Below are positions 43,936 to 51,920 of a DNA stretch of 64,000 nt, one piece after another. The stretch spans positions 1 through 64,000 of the forward strand of contig JAESPV010000096.1 in NCBI GenBank assembly GCA_016765495.1, written 5' to 3'. The notes beneath the pieces are model-generated. The model made no database searches. It saw only the letters and a list, made by a program, of their open reading frames with translations, and had not been told where the DNA came from. Position 1 is the first letter of the stretch, and each line of letters opens with the position of its first letter. The translations under genes were made by a program, and so were the position numbers. Source of the DNA: Desulfocapsa sp. (lineage in GTDB: Bacteria; Desulfobacterota; Desulfobulbia; Desulfobulbales; Desulfocapsaceae).

Positions 43936-46521
43936 TCACTGCGTTATTACTACGGGGGCTGCCCCGATCAATCTGCGTCTTTTACGTAACAGACAAGCGT
44001 AGGCTCTTGTTGCTGCATCCACCTGATCTTTAAACTCCCCATTCGGGAACAAGGCCGCTTCGTTTACAAACCCGTTGTTCCAAGGTCCGCGAACTAGATA
44101 TACGTTACCAGATTCGCATTGAGCCGCTAATGGCATTGCCCTTACTTCCTTAGATCCCGTTTCAGGACTGAACGTAAAGGTATAACCATGTAACAATTTA
44201 CTTATGGCTAATTTCTGTGCTTTACCCGCTTGGCCAGGATCTTGTGGAAAATCCTGCATTACCCCATGACCATCCATTTGGGCGTTAACCTTAATCATTT
44301 TCTCAACACCACTAGGACTTGCTTGTTTGCGGTCTATGTCTTCTATATAGATATTACCTTCTATAATTGACATCTTACAACCGACCGTAAAGGCCGCATT
44401 TTTATTGGTCTTGGCCTCGGTTGCCGCGAGATCCCATCCACGGGCTCTTTTGTGAGTATGCCCATCTGGAACTCTATCAACGTAACCAAAATCACTCTTC
44501 TGGAACATACCACCACCCCGAGGGGCTGGTCTTTGTTGAAGCTGACCGGCGATGGCATATGAACCACCCCATGAGCTAAGTGCCTTTTTCAATTCTTCCA
44601 TTGATTTCTTAGGGAACCGTTCAGGCCATAACAACTCACCATCTTCAGTCCTAGGATCAACTAGGTATTTTTTAATTTTGCTATCTGGATCAGGAGTCCA
44701 TGATTTATGATGCTCATTCCAAGATACTTTAACTAATTTAGCCCCTTGAATATACTTGGGCTTGACACAGGAGTAACATGCACGCTCAGGTTCAAATTCC
44801 ATGGGTAACATTAAGTGCTCATACCCTAACTCTTCCGCTAGGATAAGACCAGATACATCTCTTTCATGAACCCGCTGCATGATAACCACAATAGCGGACT
44901 CATCAACTTTATTCAATCGCGTGGGTAACGTTTCTGAGAACCAGCGTAAGGTGTCTTCTCTGAAGGCTTCTGAATCCGCTTTCTTAATTGAATGCGGGTC
45001 ATCCAGTATAAGCCTATCCCCACGATAACCAGTGAGACCAGAACCAACAGAAGAAGCCATTCGCCAACCCGTTTTAGTATTGGCATAATATGTTTTTGCA
45101 TTAACATCCCCTTTGAATTCTACGTTCTGCCCCCAATTCCTCTGGTACCACTCACTTACCATAAGATCGCGGGAACGAACACTATCCCTTATGGCTAATG
45201 GTTGCTCATGGGCGGCTAGGATATACCTGTAGTGTGGTAGATTACGAGGACCCCATTCCCAAGCTGACCAAAATACCGAGGTAGTCATACTGTTTCTAGT
45301 AAGGATAAATTCCTTTGTGGCCAAGTACTTACGGCCTTCTACCTGTATGCAGCTCACTATCTGATCAGGTAACCTTCGAACCTCTTTTATGTATCTTCTT
45401 TGGGCTTTAACCCCAGCTGGTTTACACCTAGCCTGCTTACGAGGAAGATTAAACACTTTCATACCGGCAAGGCATTTAAAGGAAACGTGGTATACCTCTT
45501 TATACCCTTTAGTACCCTTATTAGGGGTGTAGTGCCTAGTATTTGCTTGCATTCCTAAAGAATGTGCTAGTTCACTAACCCCATCAGCAAGATTCTTATT
45601 AGTATTACAGAAAGTTATGGTACCATTATTTTCACAGGTACCATCTGAATCCAATAACCCTCTTAATAACTCAAGGCGCTGTTCAATGGAACCAATAAGA
45701 TATTCTTCTGGTATATGTTTGTTATTAAGTATGTTTAAGGTACGTAGGTTAGTTCTTAGTCCTTCAAAACGAATATAATAGAAATCCGTATTGTAAGCAT
45801 TACTTTTATCTAAGGCCAATTGCTCCTTACATACTATACCTCTATAATCTCTCACAAGGTGCTCACAGTCGGCAGCGTCGGAACAAACCTTACCTTCATT
45901 ACTAAAACCATCACCCAACCAATAACCTAATACGTATGGGTCTATCAACAAATCTTGCTCAGGCATATTAACTGGATCATGCATCCTGACACAATCAGGA
46001 CGGGTTCCAGTCACAAGATCTTTGGTTCCCACTATCTCAGTTGTTCTAGGTCCATGAGTCGGATTGTGGCGAAGGACTTCCCATTCGTGCCCATGCCCTG
46101 CAATAACCGATGAACCATTCTTAAATATAACCTCGTAGCTTTCCTGATAGTTATGAGGGGTAATCCCTTCAACCATTTTAGGTTGACCGTCTTGGCCATA
46201 TACATAATCCCCTACCACTAGGTCCCCGTGTTTCTTCCACCCATTGGTAGTTAGCGTTAAGGTGTTGATTTCTAAGGGTTTTGTACAACCTGGCGGCACA
46301 TTTATTAATAGGCGCCTAATTTGACCTTCAGTTACTGCTTGGAGGTGTTCACATATAGCTTCGACCGCCCAACCCGTTACAAATGGTTGGCCAGGCTCTA
46401 ATGCTTCCCAACCGTTCCGTATAAAATCTATAAGGTTGCGTTCAGACTCGAGCTTCTTAATAGCCTCTAAGGCATCCAGAGGATTGGCCATGGCATGTTG
46501 GAGTTGTCGATTACTAACCAT
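43936..46521 (-). CDS. Terminase large subunit interrupted by an intein
   Basis: 861 codons. The ATPase P-loop is split: PPGCTK (76-81) ends the first extein and SMTTSVFWSAWEWG resumes at 411, so splicing rebuilds PPGCTKS. The spliced enzyme would be 532 residues, normal for TerL. Walker B is LILDDP; the nuclease domain shows RGWDLAATEAK and FKDQVDAATRAY with the expected aspartates. Without splicing the ATPase should be dead. It overlaps the small subunit gene by 8 bases. Confidence 0.93.
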   Translation of the reverse strand: MVSNRQLQHAMANPLDALEAIKKLESERNLIDFIRNGWEALEPGQPFVTGWAVEAICEHLQAVTEGQIRRLLINVPPGCTKPLEINTLTLTTNGWKKHGDLVVGDYVYGQDGQPKMVEGITPHNYQESYEVIFKNGSSVIAGHGHEWEVLRHNPTHGPRTTEIVGTKDLVTGTRPDCVRMHDPVNMPEQDLLIDPYVLGYWLGDGFSNEGKVCSDAADCEHLVRDYRGIVCKEQLALDKSNAYNTDFYYIRFEGLRTNLRTLNILNNKHIPEEYLIGSIEQRLELLRGLLDSDGTCENNGTITFCNTNKNLADGVSELAHSLGMQANTRHYTPNKGTKGYKEVYHVSFKCLAGMKVFNLPRKQARCKPAGVKAQRRYIKEVRRLPDQIVSCIQVEGRKYLATKEFILTRNSMTTSVFWSAWEWGPRNLPHYRYILAAHEQPLAIRDSVRSRDLMVSEWYQRNWGQNVEFKGDVNAKTYYANTKTGWRMASSVGSGLTGYRGDRLILDDPHSIKKADSEAFREDTLRWFSETLPTRLNKVDESAIVVIMQRVHERDVSGLILAEELGYEHLMLPMEFEPERACYSCVKPKYIQGAKLVKVSWNEHHKSWTPDPDSKIKKYLVDPRTEDGELLWPERFPKKSMEELKKALSSWGGSYAIAGQLQQRPAPRGGGMFQKSDFGYVDRVPDGHTHKRARGWDLAATEAKTNKNAAFTVGCKMSIIEGNIYIEDIDRKQASPSGVEKMIKVNAQMDGHGVMQDFPQDPGQAGKAQKLAISKLLHGYTFTFSPETGSKEVRAMPLAAQCESGNVYLVRGPWNNGFVNEAALFPNGEFKDQVDAATRAYACLLRKRRRLIGAAPVVITQ
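45292..46278 (-). other. Class 3-like intein with LAGLIDADG endonuclease
   Basis: Codons 82-410 of terL, 329 residues from P82 to N410, followed by S411. Class 3 marks are all visible: no Cys/Ser at position 1, Trp147 two residues after block B His145 (GHGHEW), Cys391 in block F (VSCIQVEGRKYLA) and Thr408 in block G (FILTRN). The usual penultimate His is Arg409. The middle has both LAGLIDADG helices, LGYWLGDGF (198-206) and LLRGLLDSDG (285-294), so it probably still homes. Confidence 0.8.
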
Positions 46522-47227
46522 TGATTACTTTCTCCTCGGCTTTTTTCTTAGCTTCGATAGCTTTTATAGCTTGGGATTCAACTAACTTCTTAAACATAGC
46601 AAGTTCGTCTTTGTCAAATAGTTCTAGATCAAAGGTATTATTGACTACAGTGTTCTGACTGTTATCAATATTGGTTTGATTGGCAGTAGACGGTAAGCGG
46701 TTTGTATTTAAAGAAGCTATATGAATTCGACCCAATAGTTCTAGGCAGCGAGTATCGTATTCGTGTAGTTCGAATATCTTGTCTCGGTTCTTACCGCCAA
46801 GCACTTGTTTCTTGTAACCGTGAACCCCTCGGCGAATTAGTTCCATTTGTAAAAGGGATCTAAAATACTCATGGGCTTCTTCAACTGCTACAGCAAAAAT
46901 AGGATCTTCGCGTTTATGCTTACAAACGGTGGAACGACTTACACCTGCGCAGCTAGCTGAAAAAGCATGCTGGCCGCATACGGCTAGTTGTCTTAGATAA
47001 GCCTTTTTACCTTTATCATTAAAAGTAATCCCTGTATACCCGTTTTGCTTATGTTTAGGTTTTGCTGTCCATAAGGTAGTAAACCCACGGGCGAACATTT
47101 CTTCTTCAATTTTAACTAAGGGATCAGTTTCTGCTAGATGGGCATCACCATCTACTTCCACCATGTTCCTGTGGTCTTTACGAGATCTTTCACTTACTTC
47201 TGATTTCTCGGATGGTAGTTTTGCCAT
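46514..47227 (-). CDS. Terminase small subunit
   Basis: 237 residues with a helix-turn-helix in the middle (RQLAVCGQHAFSASCAGVSR) and helical C-terminus ending in a lysine-rich tail. GGAG five bases before ATG 47227 decides the start, five residues inside the longer frame. It sits directly before terL, recognising the packaging site. DNA site unknown. Confidence 0.75.
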   Translation of the reverse strand: MAKLPSEKSEVSERSRKDHRNMVEVDGDAHLAETDPLVKIEEEMFARGFTTLWTAKPKHKQNGYTGITFNDKGKKAYLRQLAVCGQHAFSASCAGVSRSTVCKHKREDPIFAVAVEEAHEYFRSLLQMELIRRGVHGYKKQVLGGKNRDKIFELHEYDTRCLELLGRIHIASLNTNRLPSTANQTNIDNSQNTVVNNTFDLELFDKDELAMFKKLVESQAIKAIEAKKKAEEKVING

Positions 47228-47237
47228 GTAGTCTCCG

Positions 47238-47285
47238 TGCATGGATAATATGGAGTGTTAGGAGGATTATCCACAATACCATGCA
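47238..47285. promoter_or_regulatory. Inverted repeat before terS, packaging or operator site candidate
   Basis: TGCATGGATAAT (47238-47249) is mirrored by ATTAT (47266-47270) and CCATGCA (47279-47285), interrupted by eight bases. The symmetry and place just upstream of the small terminase gene suit a protein-binding site. Nothing shows which protein. Confidence 0.3.
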
Positions 47286-47297
47286 AGGAGGCAAAAC

Positions 47298-47468
47298 CTA
47301 AATTGAGGCTTTTTCCAATACGGGCATATTAGCTCGGCGGGTTGTGATGCGTTGTTCTAATATAAGGAGCTTTCGTAACTTCTTGGAAGGCTTGATAGGT
47401 TCATCACGGATGGTTTTAAGTTCGACCGCTATAAAGTCGAGTAATTTCGCAGGTGTATCTTTTTTCAT
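47298..47468 (-). CDS. Small basic protein
   Basis: A 56-residue ORF (MKKDTPAKLLDFIAVELK...) starting within the upstream stop (ATGA). Helical and basic. No family. Coupling supports it. Confidence 0.55.
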   Translation of the reverse strand: MKKDTPAKLLDFIAVELKTIRDEPIKPSKKLRKLLILEQRITTRRANMPVLEKASI

Positions 47469-47656
47469 TTTTTGTCCTTTTTCAGGTCAGAGGGGCGGAA
47501 CCCGCAAGTATTAGTTACGAAGCTCCATTTTACAACATCGTATATTGAACCTTCAGTAAGGCGCTTTTCAGTGAAGTCGGTTTGGCGTACTATTATGAGT
47601 GCCGTGGCTCTCAGGTAGTACCGTCTTTTGTCACCCTCACTTTTGAACTGCGCCAT
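47465..47656 (-). CDS. Hypothetical protein
   Basis: 63 residues (MAQFKSEGDKRRYYLRA...), basic, unknown. It begins 5 bases after the endolysin candidate stop and couples to the next gene by ATGA. Confidence 0.55.
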   Translation of the reverse strand: MAQFKSEGDKRRYYLRATALIIVRQTDFTEKRLTEGSIYDVVKWSFVTNTCGFRPSDLKKDKK

Positions 47657-47660
47657 AATT

Positions 47661-48131
47661 TTAGTCCCATAATAACCAATCTTTTAGATAAGAGTCCTCC
47701 TGTGCTGCTCCACTAGGGGAGTTCCAGAACTTCTTGAGATATATACTTATTTCTGCCGGTGTTTCAGGTAATAGCTCAGGTTTCATAAATAACCTTTGCC
47801 TAGCCATAAATATATTAAACCGCAGGTCATAAAGCAACCTTTCTATTGGGGGGACAAATTTGTACTTGTATTCATGCTTGGTAATAAGCCCTGCATTATA
47901 GGCATTGTACCAAACTGTTTGGCCATAAGCCCAAACTGTATAATAAGTAGGCGGTTCCATCATAATCCACCCCATAGCAGGTCCACCAACTTGTTTGAGG
48001 AACTCCCCTCGCTTGGACTCATGAGCAATAATCATCTCAATGGCTGTTACAGCTCGCCATGACAGCCCCTTGGGTATCAGGTGTAGCAGTGGTTGAATTA
48101 CCTCATTGGTAAGCTGCTCTTTATTTATCAT
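47661..48131 (-). CDS. Lysozyme/transglycosylase-like endolysin candidate
   Basis: 156 residues. The stretch IEMIIAHESKRGEFLKQVGG has an ES pair and the following PAMGWIMMEPPTY resembles the G-(I/L)-x-Q/M-E-P region of a phage lysozyme-like family; later DLRFNIFMARQRLFM and AEISIYLKKFWNSPSG also match it. E in HES would be catalytic. The family is known to me by pattern only, so assignment to wall hydrolysis is moderate. It couples by ATGA to the gene upstream. Confidence 0.5.
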   Translation of the reverse strand: MINKEQLTNEVIQPLLHLIPKGLSWRAVTAIEMIIAHESKRGEFLKQVGGPAMGWIMMEPPTYYTVWAYGQTVWYNAYNAGLITKHEYKYKFVPPIERLLYDLRFNIFMARQRLFMKPELLPETPAEISIYLKKFWNSPSGAAQEDSYLKDWLLWD

Positions 48132-48355
48132 TTGGTATAGTCCTCTATACAGGTTATTAAGTTGAATTTAATGTGGAATTCACCACCGTCGAATTTATTG
48201 TTGATTGTACCGGCTTCTTTATCTTTCCAAGTACAATGAATCCATTGATCAATTGAAGAGAAGTGAACCCATAGGCCACCTCTCCACCAACGGTATATTT
48301 TTTGGTATGGTAAGATAAATATGAACCACCTTATCGTAAAATCCCAATCGATCAT
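48128..48355 (-). CDS. Tryptophan-rich small protein
   Basis: 75 residues starting MIDWDFTIRWFIFILP at ATG 48355, which overlaps the previous stop (ATGA); the longer frame from 48436 is discarded. Several tryptophans and a hydrophobic first quarter suggest membrane contact. Function unknown. Confidence 0.55.
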   Translation of the reverse strand: MIDWDFTIRWFIFILPYQKIYRWWRGGLWVHFSSIDQWIHCTWKDKEAGTINNKFDGGEFHIKFNLITCIEDYTK

Positions 48356-48546
48356 GATAAGATCCACATTACCATAGTTGTATTCCACCACCCAATTGTA
48401 GCAACGTAGCTTACAATAAACAATAAACGAAACCACTGCGGGGTAGGTCTGGATTCAGTTCCATACCACAATACCTTAATAAGAAGCAGTAAACAAAACA
48501 GGAATGTGGTCATGAAGGCCACGAGTAAAATTTCAATGAAGGACAT
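48352..48546 (-). CDS. Small membrane protein
   Basis: 64 residues with two membrane helices (IEILLVAFMTTFLFCLLLLI and LLFIVSYVATIGWW). Start ATG 48546 has AGGAG seven bases ahead and overlaps the previous gene by 14 bases. In a region with lysis-type genes it could be an antiholin or spanin-like factor; unproven. Confidence 0.55.
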   Translation of the reverse strand: MSFIEILLVAFMTTFLFCLLLLIKVLWYGTESRPTPQWFRLLFIVSYVATIGWWNTTMVMWILS

Positions 48547-48865
48547 GGGGTTTCTCCTGAAGGTCATCAACAGCATTTGCCATATCCATTCGGGTACCTA
48601 GCAGGTAAGCTGTTTGTTGGATTAATTGGGCTATAAGCATGGCATCGGCAGCATATAACTCACCGTTTGCTACTGGAATAGCCAGTTCCATTACTAAGGC
48701 GGCAGCGGCTTCACGCATTGCCATTAGATCGATCATTGGGCGCAAAGCTATAAGGTTATCGAGTACATCAAGTACCGCAACGCAGGAGGATAAACCCTTA
48801 GCTTGCTCCAGTTCTTTAAAAAAACCGTCTAAGTGTGCATCCATAATTTCTAGATTAGTATCCAC
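48533..48865 (-). CDS. Helical hypothetical protein
   Basis: 110 residues, mostly alanine/leucine-rich helices. I choose GTG 48865 because GGGAGG is 7 bases upstream and the G overlaps the previous stop (TAGTG); a TTG at 48880 is unlikely. No family. Confidence 0.55.
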   Translation of the reverse strand: MDTNLEIMDAHLDGFFKELEQAKGLSSCVAVLDVLDNLIALRPMIDLMAMREAAAALVMELAIPVANGELYAADAMLIAQLIQQTAYLLGTRMDMANAVDDLQEKPHVLH

Positions 48866-49128
48866 TAGTGTTCCTCCCAAACTAGTTCAGTACCTGCCAT
48901 TGGATTACATTTTACGAATAAAGGATCGTTGAAATCTTGGGTTGATAGGAAAGCGTAATCCAATGGATGGCTGCCAACGGCTCTCCTATGCTGCCTACCA
49001 GATACGTAACGCCCCTTATCTTTACCGAGGGTAAACAACAAGGTAGTAGCCGTGGAAAGTAATAAGACCTTCCCTTTATAAGGACCATTTAAACAGGTGA
49101 ATTTGTACTTCTTAGTTGCTCGTGCCAT
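48865..49128 (-). CDS. Hypothetical protein
   Basis: 87 residues, beta-rich (KYKFTCLNGPYKGKVLLLS). GGAGGTATT precedes ATG. No motif; ends with acidic WEEH. Confidence 0.55.
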   Translation of the reverse strand: MARATKKYKFTCLNGPYKGKVLLLSTATTLLFTLGKDKGRYVSGRQHRRAVGSHPLDYAFLSTQDFNDPLFVKCNPMAGTELVWEEH

Positions 49129-49140
49129 AATACCTCCTAA

Positions 49141-49272
49141 TTAATTAACCATATAACTAGTATAATGTATAACTGAGCCTAGGCCAACTACTGAGTAGAT
49201 GAGAACCCAGATTATTCCGAGGCTAAAATCAGTTGGTACCCACCTTTGTTTATACAGCCAAAATAGCTTCAT
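49141..49272 (-). CDS. 43-residue membrane peptide
   Basis: Single membrane helix (FSLGIIWVLIYSVVGLGSVI). ATG 49272 overlaps the previous stop (TAATG). A small lysis accessory is possible. Confidence 0.5.
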   Translation of the reverse strand: MKLFWLYKQRWVPTDFSLGIIWVLIYSVVGLGSVIHYTSYMVN

Positions 49273-49673
49273 TAGTTTTTACCTGTCCAGAAAGCAGGTC
49301 CGCCCTTCCAACAAACAGCCAAATAATACAACTGCGCACGGGCATGCATCAAGGCTCTAGGCTTGTACCACTTCTTCTTACAATCCCTATCTATAAGGCG
49401 TAGGAGGTTGTTACGCATGGTACGATCTGCGATTTCCTTATCCTCATTATCAACCCCAAAATGGTATTCCCAGTCATGGATATGACAAGCATGCCCAATA
49501 TAGGTACCCCAAATACGATCGGGTATGAAGTCGAATTTAGCGTTAGCCGCACCGCAACCATTGCAGATTTCTTGAAGGCTTATTAGCCCCATACTTATGA
49601 ATCCTGGCGGGGCTGCAAGTATACCGGCCTTGACCAACTGTTGCGTACCGCATAAAATTTTACGGGTGATCAT
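49272..49673 (-). CDS. Phospholipase A2-like protein
   Basis: 133 residues. The segment ICNGCGAANAKFDF and ACHIHDWEYHFG contains a C-x2-H-D-x2-Y active-site style motif of the phospholipase A2 fold, followed by an Asp-containing helix (DKEIADRTMRNNLLRLI). N-terminus may act as a signal or membrane anchor. In phages such proteins are of uncertain role; membrane damage at lysis or entry is a possible reading. It sits among lipoprotein, holin-like and endolysin-like genes. Recognised by motif only. Confidence 0.5.
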   Translation of the reverse strand: MITRKILCGTQQLVKAGILAAPPGFISMGLISLQEICNGCGAANAKFDFIPDRIWGTYIGHACHIHDWEYHFGVDNEDKEIADRTMRNNLLRLIDRDCKKKWYKPRALMHARAQLYYLAVCWKGGPAFWTGKN

Positions 49674-49984
49674 TATCTATTGCTCCGCATTTCGTGGCAG
49701 AATAGCTGTAGGGAAATGTTCTGCTCCCCGTTTAAGGTACGTTCTGCCGCTCTAACCGCAGTTAGGGAACAGGCTTTCGTAATCGCCATAGTGAACTTAA
49801 GATCATTAAGCTCCCCAGTGCGGACTACTATGGCCGCTTCCCTAGCAACTTGGAAAGCCTGCTCAGGATCACTGGCAACGGCTCGGGTTAGTGTGGAACA
49901 GCCCGAAAAAGACATGGTTATAACAACCACAAAGATTATCATAACAATACTTACGGTGAAATTATCAGTTGGTCTATATTTCAT
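49673..49984 (-). CDS. Lipoprotein, possible spanin or lysis accessory
   Basis: 103 residues with a hydrophobic N-terminus and lipobox MSFSGC (Cys29). The mature part is helical. Just upstream of the PLA2-like gene with TAATG overlap. An outer-membrane spanin role is inferred from the lipobox and location; it is longer than most. Confidence 0.55.
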   Translation of the reverse strand: MKYRPTDNFTVSIVMIIFVVVITMSFSGCSTLTRAVASDPEQAFQVAREAAIVVRTGELNDLKFTMAITKACSLTAVRAAERTLNGEQNISLQLFCHEMRSNR

Positions 49985-49993
49985 GGTTTACTC

Positions 49994-50269
49994 CTAGTAG
50001 GTAAGAACAATGGCATAATCAGGGTGATTCTCTTCATTTTCAGATACTACATAAACAGGAAAGCCCATGATCACGCTATCCCCAACAAAATCCATATCGC
50101 GTTGGAAGCCAGCGGATACAAGAGCTATGCTTTGCATGATCATACGGCTAAACTCAGGGTGTAAGTAGACTGCCAACTTCGGAGCTGTACCAGAACTGTG
50201 ATAGATCTCTTTATTAAGGTGCAACAGCTTCAAGGCGATCTCATCAATCACTTTAATATGGTCAAACAT
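49994..50269 (-). CDS. Hypothetical protein coupled to acyl carrier protein
   Basis: 91 residues, mixed helix and strand (FQRDMDFVGDSVIMGFPVYVVSE). Begins one base inside the stop of the acyl carrier protein gene, so the two are made together. Could be its partner or a phosphopantetheine enzyme, but no motif is recognised. Confidence 0.5.
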   Translation of the reverse strand: MFDHIKVIDEIALKLLHLNKEIYHSSGTAPKLAVYLHPEFSRMIMQSIALVSAGFQRDMDFVGDSVIMGFPVYVVSENEENHPDYAIVLTY

Positions 50270-50517
50270 TAGTTTTTCTCCACCAGAGCGCCTATTGTGT
50301 CCACATAATCCTGTATTGTATCCAACTCGACGAGGGTTTCATCATCGATTTCGACGTCAAACGCATCTTCCAAGGCCATAGCAGCCTCAATAACATCCAG
50401 ACTATCCATATGCAGATCATCAGTGAGGTTACTGGCCATGGTCATCTTTTCTTCGTCATAACGTGGTAAGCAGGCCTGTTCCTTCATAATACGCATTACT
50501 TTCTCTTCTACTGACAT
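50269..50517 (-). CDS. Acyl carrier protein
   Basis: 82 residues typical of AcpP: the DSL motif with Ser39 for 4'-phosphopantetheine (LHMDSLDVIEAAMALEDAF), preceded by an acidic helix-I loop. It could intercept host acyl chains, supply a lipid-modifying enzyme such as the nearby PLA2-like protein, or act as a scaffold. Phage ACPs are uncommon. GGGGCATATT precedes ATG. Confidence 0.85.
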   Translation of the reverse strand: MSVEEKVMRIMKEQACLPRYDEEKMTMASNLTDDLHMDSLDVIEAAMALEDAFDVEIDDETLVELDTIQDYVDTIGALVEKN

Positions 50518-50528
50518 AATATGCCCCT

Positions 50529-50876
50529 TTATGTTGATTTACCTAATTTTCCGCCACTATTGGCCTCTTTACACAGGTTATCCGCAAATTTTAGGAAGTT
50601 TTTGGTGATATCTGCACCGTGTTCGTCGGTTGCCATTAACAAAACACTAGGAACTTCAATAACTTCCTGCACTAACTCCGTCTTTTCCTTGTTAGGGTAG
50701 GGTTTGCCATCAGCCCCAATGGCGAAACGACAAACGTGGACGATAGTACCAACAATTTTAATGCCAGTAACCAACCCAAGTTGCTCCGATACATTATTCA
50801 CCATGTGGTTAAGCCCCACCGCGCCAAACTCTTTACGTATCTCAATTACCATATCTGGTATTTCATTTGTTTCCAT
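50529..50876 (-). CDS. Hypothetical protein
   Basis: 115 residues, helical ends and a beta core (GIKIVGTIVHVCRFAIG). AAGGAATAATAA precedes ATG. No family. Confidence 0.55.
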   Translation of the reverse strand: METNEIPDMVIEIRKEFGAVGLNHMVNNVSEQLGLVTGIKIVGTIVHVCRFAIGADGKPYPNKEKTELVQEVIEVPSVLLMATDEHGADITKNFLKFADNLCKEANSGGKLGKST

Positions 50877-50880
50877 TTTA

Positions 50881-51045
50881 TTATTCCTTTTGATTAAGTG
50901 CTTGCATTTTAACTTTGATGGCGGTTTCCATGATCCACTGACTAAGGCCTGTAGTTACGTTATTAACATCTTCAATTATCCCTGCATCCCCTGATAGTTT
51001 GTTACCCTCATCATCGAATGCTTCTACTGTGATTTTAATTTTCAT
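50881..51045 (-). CDS. Small protein, unknown
   Basis: 54 residues (MKIKITVEAFDDEGN...). ATG 51045 overlaps the previous stop (TAATG). A short beta-hairpin then a helix. No family. Confidence 0.55.
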   Translation of the reverse strand: MKIKITVEAFDDEGNKLSGDAGIIEDVNNVTTGLSQWIMETAIKVKMQALNQKE

Positions 51046-51242
51046 TAGTATATCCACCATTCGAAGAAAAGGATTATGCCTCTAACGAACCAGGCCACAA
51101 TAACAAACATTAACAAAGAGCCGAAACGTATCTTGTAATTCTCCGACTCTTTTATCCCGCGACGATTTAACCGTATGGCGTATACCACTGATCCGAAACT
51201 GATAACGGTTAAGAGCCAAAGTAGCGCTGTAAAAATAACCAT
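51045..51242 (-). CDS. Small two-helix membrane protein
   Basis: 65 residues with membrane helices at about 1-22 and 42-62 and a positively charged link. Coupled to neighbours by TAATG overlaps. Possible lysis or exclusion role. Confidence 0.55.
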   Translation of the reverse strand: MVIFTALLWLLTVISFGSVVYAIRLNRRGIKESENYKIRFGSLLMFVIVAWFVRGIILFFEWWIY

Positions 51243-51574
51243 TACTTATCCCCTAGCTGCTCAACACGGCCAATAACACTTGGATAGATCTCGTTAGCCT
51301 GCTGGCGGATACTCTCATTACTAACACCAAGGGCACAAAGACCATTAACAATACTTAGGTAAGTCTGCTGTCGGATATTCATTGTGGGCTCAGCAACAAG
51401 TTCTAGTACGGGCTCAATACCTTGTTCAATAAATGCATCTTCACGGGCAATACGTTCGTGAACAGATTGTCGGTTATATAATGCTTCAGATAATTCAACC
51501 ATGGCTTCTACGGTAATTACTTCACCCTGTCTACCCATGAGGCGTATTATCATATCTTCAAATGATTCTTCCAT
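51242..51574 (-). CDS. Helical hypothetical protein
   Basis: 110 residues, acidic helices; no motif. Overlaps the preceding frame's stop (TAATG), which supports reading that frame as a gene. Confidence 0.55.
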   Translation of the reverse strand: MEESFEDMIIRLMGRQGEVITVEAMVELSEALYNRQSVHERIAREDAFIEQGIEPVLELVAEPTMNIRQQTYLSIVNGLCALGVSNESIRQQANEIYPSVIGRVEQLGDK

Positions 51575-51753
51575 TATTTTGGCTCCTGTTTAGTTGTGCT
51601 TAGAAATACGTATTTACCTTCTTCTTTAAAAATACGATGAGCACTAATATCGAATTCGTATTTACGAAGGGTACCACGGTTAATATTTAACGTTAGTGCT
51701 AGTTTAGATTTATTCCCCTTAAACTCTGGTGTACTTAATAAGCTGCCTACTGT
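51574..51753 (-). CDS. NinH-like helix-turn-helix ORF with no ordinary start
   Basis: An open frame ending in a TAATG overlap with the next gene. It encodes TVGSLLSTPEFKGNKS then LALTLNINRGTLRKY, very like the DNA-binding part of phage NinH/Fis-type proteins. No ATG, GTG or TTG precedes it within the open stretch (a stop lies about 15 codons upstream). Either it uses an unusual start, or it is reached by frameshift from the gene upstream, or it is decayed. Start position shown is approximate. Confidence 0.4.
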   Translation of the reverse strand, partial: TVGSLLSTPEFKGNKSKLALTLNINRGTLRKYEFDISAHRIFKEEGKYVFLSTTKQEPK

Positions 51754-51920
51754 GTGTGGTAAATGGTCGCTCTTTCTTCGGCAAGCTTAATTTGGTAATC
51801 AATGAAATCGGTTAACGCATGGGCTAGTTTAGGAACATTAGTAACCACAGATGCTGGTATATCCTTAGCGTAATCCAATCCAAGAGATTCACGGATCATT
51901 TGTATTAGTATTGCTTTCAT
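51747..51920 (-). CDS. Small helical protein
   Basis: 57 residues (MKAILIQMIRESLGL...), coupled upstream by ATGA. It ends within the NinH-like frame. Function unknown. Confidence 0.5.
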   Translation of the reverse strand: MKAILIQMIRESLGLDYAKDIPASVVTNVPKLAHALTDFIDYQIKLAEERATIYHTQ

